Below are positions 58,081 to 64,000 of a stretch of DNA of 64,000 nucleotides, piece after piece (positions within the stretch are counted from its first letter, which is position 1; each line of letters begins with the position of its first letter). The notes beneath the pieces are model-generated. The model was not told the origin of the DNA. It saw only the letters and a list, made by a program, of their open reading frames with translations, and made no database searches. The stretch is taken from contig NC_049912.1 of assembly GCF_001411555.2 (NCBI RefSeq), forward strand, positions 2,063,001 to 2,127,000, in the 5' to 3' direction. Source of the stretch: Juglans regia (lineage: Eukaryota > Streptophyta > Magnoliopsida > Fagales > Juglandaceae). Both the position numbers and the translations under genes were made by a program.

Positions 58081-60207
58081 ATATTGGGCATTATTCATCG
58101 TGTACTCCATTGATATCTGCAAAGCCATCTTGATGAACCATATTAATCTAATTTATGATCCTTACTTGCATGCAATTAGGTAGATGTGCTTGTATTATAT
58201 ATCCGTGTTTTAATTTATATATAATAATTATATAGCTCTTAAGTCAAGAGTTATAGTTCCCCGTTGATTTCTTTAATGATTATATATATATGGATTTTAC
58301 CAAGTGCAAACATATATTGTGTTTTCTTTTATATTTTTCTAGGTGATTTGAGTTATATTTTATGAAATTGAAATAAAATTATTATTAAGAGGTGGGGATA
58401 TTTGGGTCTTGGTAATTACAAAACAGTCACAATAATAAGAATTAATTCACTTCAAGAAAACTGATTATTTGTTTATATTTATTTCCAATTAAAATGAGTA
58501 TATTCTCGTCATAAATTGTTATTTTTATGGCAAATAACTCATCATAAATATTCATTTTTCTTGTGGTGTGAACTAAAATAAATTTTTCTTTTTTAGTATG
58601 CATCAAAGGTTCCAAGCCCTCTTTCACAAGCTCAAAGGTCCAATCACGGGTCCTCCACCTTTAAGGATAATGGCCAACCCCTTCAAGTAACACTACTCCG
58701 ACCTCCTCCTTAACCCCCAAATTTCAATTTCAAGTTCACAATTTAAAAATAAACAATGGGATCCAACGAGGGATCCATCCCAACCCAATCACAAAGATTC
58801 AAGTTATCGCGTTGTTTACCTCTTGGAGAAATAGTGAGAACTTGAATTTCTTTATGATAACGAGAGTGCATGCATGTAGATCAGTAATCAAGAAAAATCT
58901 GGACGCAGATAGATAACATGGATTTCTTTATGATCAGTGATCATGCAATATTAGAGAGAATATGATGTTCTTACATCATAAGTTTTATTATTTGAGTCAC
59001 ACGTACGTATTTGTAAAACATTTTACAACCAGTACTTAAAAGGACGACCATGCAATTACTTAAAATATGTTACATAAACATATAAAAGTATATAACTAAA
59101 GAGTAATAAAAACTAAGATGATGAAGAGTACGTCCGTAGCATTATCCTTATAATTATTATCTTTAATCCCTTTATCTCTGGTGGATCTTTTAAGGTCCAT
59201 CATTGCATCATCACATAGGAAAATTATAATGGCCCAATAATAAAAGGCAAGGAAAAGGCCCAAAATTCTAATGGTTTTATATATGGATTTGTTGGGCTTA
59301 CAGGAGAATAACCACGTTTTATATTATGACATGTGAGCTTGGGGGAGGGTCTTTCACAAATGAGCTTTGAGTATTTACTCTGTTCAGGCATGCAAAGACC
59401 CATTTTAAAAAATAGTAATAAAAATAAAAATAATAAAATAAAATAAAAGAGTCATTTTTTTTATAGTAGATTATGCTATTTTTTAAACTTTTTCACAAGC
59501 TATTTTATTTTTGACAAATTAAGTTATTAATGCTTTATCTTATAACTTTATCTGCAAATCTTCATAAATAAACTCTCAGTTCTTGTTTATATCAATAATT
59601 ATATCTATAAGGATTCGTACAAGAGGCATAATATTATTTTATAAATATGATTTCCTCTATATTTTAAAAGCGTGATGCTACCGTGCCCTCTAATTTATAC
59701 CACTCACTTTACTCCCTTGATGTGACATGCGACTTAAAAAAATTAAAAACACAAATATAAAAGGGTAGAGAGAATTTAGAGTTTTAGCTAGTAGCCTTCC
59801 TCTTTTTGTGTTTTCGGGGGTTATTTGTATTGAATATATATTTTTAAAATTTTTTAATAAGTCACGTGGCACGTCAAGGAGACAAAGTGAGTGATATAAA
59901 TTAGGGGACATAGTAGCATTTTCCATTTTTAAATACTCAAGATATTTTCATTATAATGCTAGCTGTTCACTAGAGTAAATACGTACAATCGATCATTAAG
60001 TGTTTAATAAATTAACCAAGCCGAACTTTAGTATGATACGATCAATGAAACTCGAATGATTTATCCAATAATTTTATTTCCTTACAGCCCTATATATACC
60101 GCAAAGAAACACTACTGATGATGAAAAAGGTTCTAATTGGTTATGTAAAGCTGTTGATTTGTTCCAAACAGCTTGGCTATATAAATGGTTATGCATTGGT
60201 ACGCCCT
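58081..60207. other. AT-rich spacer, no gene
   Basis: The PQ-loop 3' flank, then a CACTA-type MITE (58448-58568), then non-coding sequence. A short + frame after 58598 (MHQRFQALFHKLKGP...) of about 30 codons is too short to support. Confidence 0.5.
58448..58568. mobile_element. CACTA-type MITE of 121 bp
   Basis: Starts CACTTCAAGAAAA and ends TTTTTCTTGTGGTG, an inverted pair with the CACT(A)CAAGAAAA signature of plant CACTA elements. No ORF. A 3-bp duplication is not evident (ATT left, TGA right). Confidence 0.75.
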
Positions 60208-60212
60208 GTTTT

Positions 60213-60485
60213 TATTAAAGTTGATGTAATTTTCATAATTACTACTATACATGTTCTATTTAATATTTTGTATATTTAGTTTGTTATATTAAATTTACAC
60301 GTTTAGGGACTCATATTCCTATTTAATGCCTCGTGTGTATCCGTGTAACTAAATAGTCTAACCAAGAAATTTAAAGGATAAGGAATTTATAGAATCGATC
60401 CTACATATTAGAGGATTAAGTTTTCCCTTCATTTTTATCTTTTTTTTTTTTTTTTTTACTATTCATTTTCATTTTAACTCCAACA
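60213..60485 (+). repeat. 5' LTR of the short copia element
   Basis: Ends CATTTTAACTCCAACA. Matches 63666-63936 with moderate divergence and variable poly-T length. Confidence 0.85.
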
Positions 60486-60519
60486 ATTGGCATCAGAGCT
60501 TGGTTCGATCTAAAAAATG

Positions 60520-61440
60520 GCGATATGGCAACACCTAGTTCTTCTCCTACTGTTCCAATATTCAGTGGAGAAAACTCTGACTATTGGAGTATCAAAATGA
60601 AGACTCTTCATGTCACTAGATCTGTGGGATGTGGTAGAAAATGGAGTCACTGTTATTGCAGGAGGAACCTCTGAAACAAACCAAAACAAGAAAGATAGAC
60701 AAAGAGATGCTAAAGCTTTGTTTACTCTACAGCAAGCTACCAGTTAAGCTATCTTTCCAAGATTGATGAGGGACAAGACTTCAAAGCAAGCCTGGGAGAT
60801 CTTGTAACAAGAGTTCAAGGTAATCTCAAAGTTAAAACCATTAAGCTTCAAAGTTTAAGAAGAGAACTCGAGAATTTGAAAATGAAAGAGTCTAAAAATG
60901 TAAAAGACTATTGTTCTAAGCTTATTGAGATCATAAATTAGATGAGAGTTTATGGAGAAGAAATAACAAATGCAAGAATAGTTCAAAAAATTCTTGTTAG
61001 TCTCACATAGAAATATGACCATATGGTTGCTGCTATTGAAGAGACTAGAGACCTTTCTACTCTTTTTGTTACTAAATTAATGGGATCCTTATATGCCCAT
61101 GAACAAAGAATTGATAAAAGAGGTGAAGGTTCCTTAGAGAATGCATTTTAGTCTAAGGTTAACTTGAAAAATCAGAAACCAAGAGATTTTTAAAAGAAGT
61201 ACAAAAGTGGAACAAAATGAGGAAAAAGTTCTCAAAGAAAAAGAAACTCGAAAGGAGATTTTCCTCCTTGTGGTATTTGTAAAAAGAACAATCATCTTAA
61301 AAAGAATTGTTATCATCAAGGGAAGCCTTAATGAACTAATTTCAAGATGTTTGACCATGTTGAAAAAGATTGTAGATTCAAGAATAAAAATCAGCAAGCC
61401 AAGTACACATAAGAAAATGAGGAGCAATTGTTCTATGCAT
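60520..61440 (+). pseudogene. Gag of the short copia element, heavily broken
   Basis: Frames give VPIFSGENSDYWSIKMKTL near 60558, RRELENLKMKESKNVKDYCS near 60850, ITNARIVQKILVSL near 60965, and a knuckle-like CGICKKNNHLKKNC near 61271. This is the standard copia gag layout, with many stops. Confidence 0.82.
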
Positions 61441-61785
61441 GTCAAGCCATTATTCACCAGAAAAGTGAAGAATGGTTCCTTGATAGTGGTTGCAACAATT
61501 ACATGACTCCAAATGAATGTATGTTTACAAAGATTGATAGATCTGTCAAAGTAAAAGTGAAGCTTGGAAATGGGACTTCCAAAAAGATTTTGGGCAGAGG
61601 CTGTTAACACATCAATCTATTTGCTCAATAGATGTCCAACAAAGGTTGTGCCAAATCAAACTCCAATAGAAGCTTGGAGTGGTCAAACACCTGCTGCAGG
61701 TCACTTAAAGATTTTTGGGTGTATGTATTATATTCATGTACCACCACAGAAGAGGCACAAGCTTGAAGAGAAATCTGAAAAATGA
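61440..61785 (+). pseudogene. Protease fused to integrase C-terminus by deletion
   Basis: WFLDSGCNNYMTPNECMFTK (about 61471-61530) is the copia protease, followed by KVKVKLGNG at about 61548-61574. In the other frame, [20 protein letters not shown] begins at 61564, a motif from the integrase C-terminal part. The GAG-pre-integrase and the whole DDE core are therefore absent. The joint lies within GGAAATGGGAC. Confidence 0.88.
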
Positions 61786-62001
61786 GTCTTTCTGGTTTAC
61801 AGTTCTCAGTCCAATGGATATAGAATCTATAATTTGGATTCAAAGCAACTTGTAACTAGTCGAGATGTTGAATTCAATGAAAATGCTAGCTAGAATTGGA
61901 TGAAGAAAATATAAATACTGAATCTATTTCTATACCAGAAGTGTTGGAAACAATACCATTAAATTATGAAAATCAGAATGGAAGAAGATAAGCAATAGAA
62001 G

Positions 62002-63647
62002 ATGAAGGAAATGTCAATTCTGGTATCACCAAGAGCTGAACCAGTATCTCTTTTAATTGCAATGTCCTCACCTGAATCCCCACCAAGAAGGTTAAGACTT
62101 TTGGCTGAAATTTATGAATCATGCAACTTTGTTTCAGTTGAGCCTCAAAGTTTTGATGAATCTATGAAAGACAAAGTATGGATTGATGCAATGGAAGAGG
62201 AGATTAGAATGATTGAAAAGAACAAAACATAGGAGTTGGTGGATTGTCCTAACAAAAAAGACATCATTGGGGTTAAGTGGATCTACAAAAAGAAGCTTAA
62301 CTCTGGTGATTCTTTGAAGAAATGCAAGGCAAGACTTGTGGGTAAAGCCTATTCACAGCAGCTTGGTATTGACTATAATGAGACCTTTGCACCAGTTGCA
62401 AGGTTGGATACCATTCGAACCATTTGTGCACTTGCAGCTCAAAATAGTTGGAAGATTTTTCAACTTGATGTCAAATCAGCCTTATTGAATGGAGTTTTAG
62501 AAAAAGAAATATATGTTGATCAGCTAGAGGGTTTCATAAAAGAAAAAGGCAAAGTGCTTCGATTAAAGAAAGCTCTATATGGGCTTAAACAAGCTCCAAG
62601 GGCTTGGTATGGCAGAATTGACAGTTTTTTCAATGAAAAAGAATTCAACAAAAGTAAGAGTGAGCCTACACTCTATGTCAAAGCCAAAAGTGGAGGTATT
62701 TTGTCTCTCTATATGTTGATGATTTAATTTTTACTGAAAACAATATAGAGATGATGGAAGAATTCAAAAGAGATATGATGAGAACTTTTGAGATGAGTAA
62801 CCTGGGACTTATGCACTATTTTCTTGGAATGGAAGTTCATCAAGAAGGTGGGATTTTTATTTCACAGAAAAAATATTCTGAAGATATGTTGAAAAAGTTT
62901 CAAATGTTTGAATGCAAAGTTGTGGCTACACCTCTTATTACTAATGAGAAACTCAAAAAGGAATATGGAGCAAAGAAGGTTGATGCAAGCACTTATAGAA
63001 GTCTAATTGGCAATTTGTTGTATCTAACTGCTACTCAACCAGATTTGATGTTTGCTTCTAGTTTGCCGTCCAGGTTTATGCAAAGTCCAAGTCAAATTTA
63101 TCTTGGAGCAGCTAAGAGGGTTCTTAGATATGTGCAAGGAACCATGGACTTGGGAATTTGGTACAAGCCATGCTCACAACCCAAGTTAACAGGTTTTACA
63201 AATAGTGATTGGGCAGGATCACTTGATGACATGAGAAACACCTCAGACTTTTGTTTCAATCTGGGAACAGGAGTTTTTTCATGGGATTTAAGGAAGCAAC
63301 CAACAGTTGCTCAATCAACAGCTGAAGCTGAGTATGTGGCTGCTGCAAGGGCTGTTAGTCAAGCTATTTGGCTAAGAAAAATTCTGGAGGACATGGGTGA
63401 GAAACAACCAGGACTAGTTGATGTATTTTGTGACAACAAGTCAACCATAACTATGATTAAGAATCTTGTTTATCATAGTAGAACAAAGCACATTTCAATC
63501 AAGTATTATTTTTTTAGGGAAGCTGAAGCAAACGGTGAAGTTAATTTGAAATACTGTACCAGTGAAGAACAGATGATTGATATATTTACTAAAGTACTTC
63601 ATATAGTCAAGTTTCAATTTCTTCGAATGATGCTTGGTGTTTCTTAA
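62002..63647 (+). pseudogene. Reverse transcriptase and RNase H of the short copia element
   Basis: 62236-62727 is a long RT frame (VKWIYKKKLNSGDSLKKCKA, YNETFAPVARLDTIRTICAL, FQLDVKSALLNGVLEKEIYV, LKKALYGLKQAPRAWYGRID). The box LYVDDLIFT is intact at about 62709-62735 but sits one frame away from the upstream RT, so a frameshift falls near 62700. 62751-63647 is continuous through the rest of RT and RNase H (GFTNSDWAGSLDDMRNTSDF, AQSTAEAEYVAAARAVSQAI, DVFCDNKSTITMIKN, SRTKHISIKYYF). This is the best preserved TE protein in the window. Confidence 0.93.
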
Positions 63648-63665
63648 ACATACATCAAGGATGAG

Positions 63666-63936
63666 TATTAAAGTTGATATAATTTTCATAATTACTACTA
63701 TGCATGTTATGTTTAATGCTTTGCTATATTTAGTTTGTTATATTTAATTTACATGTATCGGAACTCATATTCCCATTTAATGCCTTGTGTGTATCCGTGT
63801 GACTAAATAGTTTGTAACCAATAAGTTTAAAGGACAAGGAATTTATAGAATTGATACTACAGATTAGAAGATTAAGTTTCTCCTTCATTTTTCTCTTTTT
63901 TTTTTTTTTCTCTTCATTTTTATTTTAACTCCAACC
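63666..63936 (+). repeat. 3' LTR of the short copia element
   Basis: Partner of 60213-60485, ending CTCCAACC where the 5' copy has CTCCAACA. Confidence 0.85.
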
Positions 63937-64000
63937 GTTTTATCATTTTCAAACTGGTTCGTTTCATGTGTCACGATTCAATGAGATGGTCAAGAGAAGA

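Larger units (their letters stand above)
60213..63936 (+). mobile_element. Ty1/copia LTR retrotransposon with internal deletion
   Basis: LTRs of about 270 bp, a primer-binding site TTGGCATCAGAGC (60487-60499), then gag, protease, a shortened integrase, RT and RNase H. Flanking GTTTT at 60208-60212 and 63937-63941 would be the target duplication if the LTR starts TATTAAAG; a TG start at 60222 is the alternative. Total length is 3.7 kb, short for copia, because sequence between protease and the integrase C-terminus is gone. Confidence 0.92.

Noticed and set aside
59690..59926. 78-codon minus-strand frame with a hydrophobic stretch
   Set aside because: Short, AT-rich, starts and ends in self-complementary sequence (TACCACTCACTTTA... 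/ ...AAAGTGAGTGATA); more likely a MITE than a gene.
1..64000. CRISPR arrays, bacterial operons, phage genes, tRNA or rRNA genes
   Set aside because: None seen. The tandem repeats found are microsatellites or short duplications, and the genes have plant-type introns.

Overview
This is nuclear DNA from a flowering plant. It is AT-rich, its genes have GT-AG introns with pyrimidine-rich acceptors, and three gene fragments or genes belong to land-plant families. Most of the window is old, nested transposable elements. Short repeats with GAGATGAGAT-rich ends suggest a woody eudicot such as Juglandaceae or another Fagales; that placement is a guess.

Three host genes are supported. (1) At 5886-7388 (+), six exons encode the last 303 residues of a DA1-type LIM/zinc-peptidase protein; its 5' exons are missing or lie beyond a LINE that ends 54 bp upstream. 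(2) At 32130-32705 (-), a single-exon EF-hand protein of 191 residues resembles CML41. (3) At 53892-58080 (+), twelve exons rebuild an intact 386-residue PQ-loop membrane protein of the plant lysosomal/vacuolar amino-acid transporter type. I found no tRNA or rRNA genes and no CRISPR array or operon; this is not a prokaryotic or organellar region.

Layout: LINE A (1-5831, +); DA1 3' half; an internally deleted LTR element (8007-10134, -); a Ty3/gypsy element (10944-16512, -); several MITEs; a second Ty3/gypsy element (17656-22962, +); a 183-bp tandem duplication; a MITE split by LINE B (24329-26032, -, with a 12-bp target duplication); LINE C (about 28575-31290, -), with two internal deletions, carrying a solo LTR and a GC-rich insertion with a 9-bp duplication; the CML gene; MITE-rich spacer; a Ty1/copia element (36663-42162, +); a palindromic zone with CACTA-like ends (44039-50512) containing LINE D and a 1.3-kb fold-back; the PQ-loop gene; and a shortened Ty1/copia element (60213-63936, +).

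The TE proteins all carry stops, frameshifts or damaged catalytic motifs, so I treat them as relics. The most informative content is the insertion history. Several insertion sites can be rebuilt from within the window: flanking duplications match, and reading frames or repeat sequences rejoin exactly. I found no clear candidate for a wholly new molecular system. The most unusual structures are the nested palindromes at 44-50.5 kb and a 77-nt hairpin at 24019-24095.
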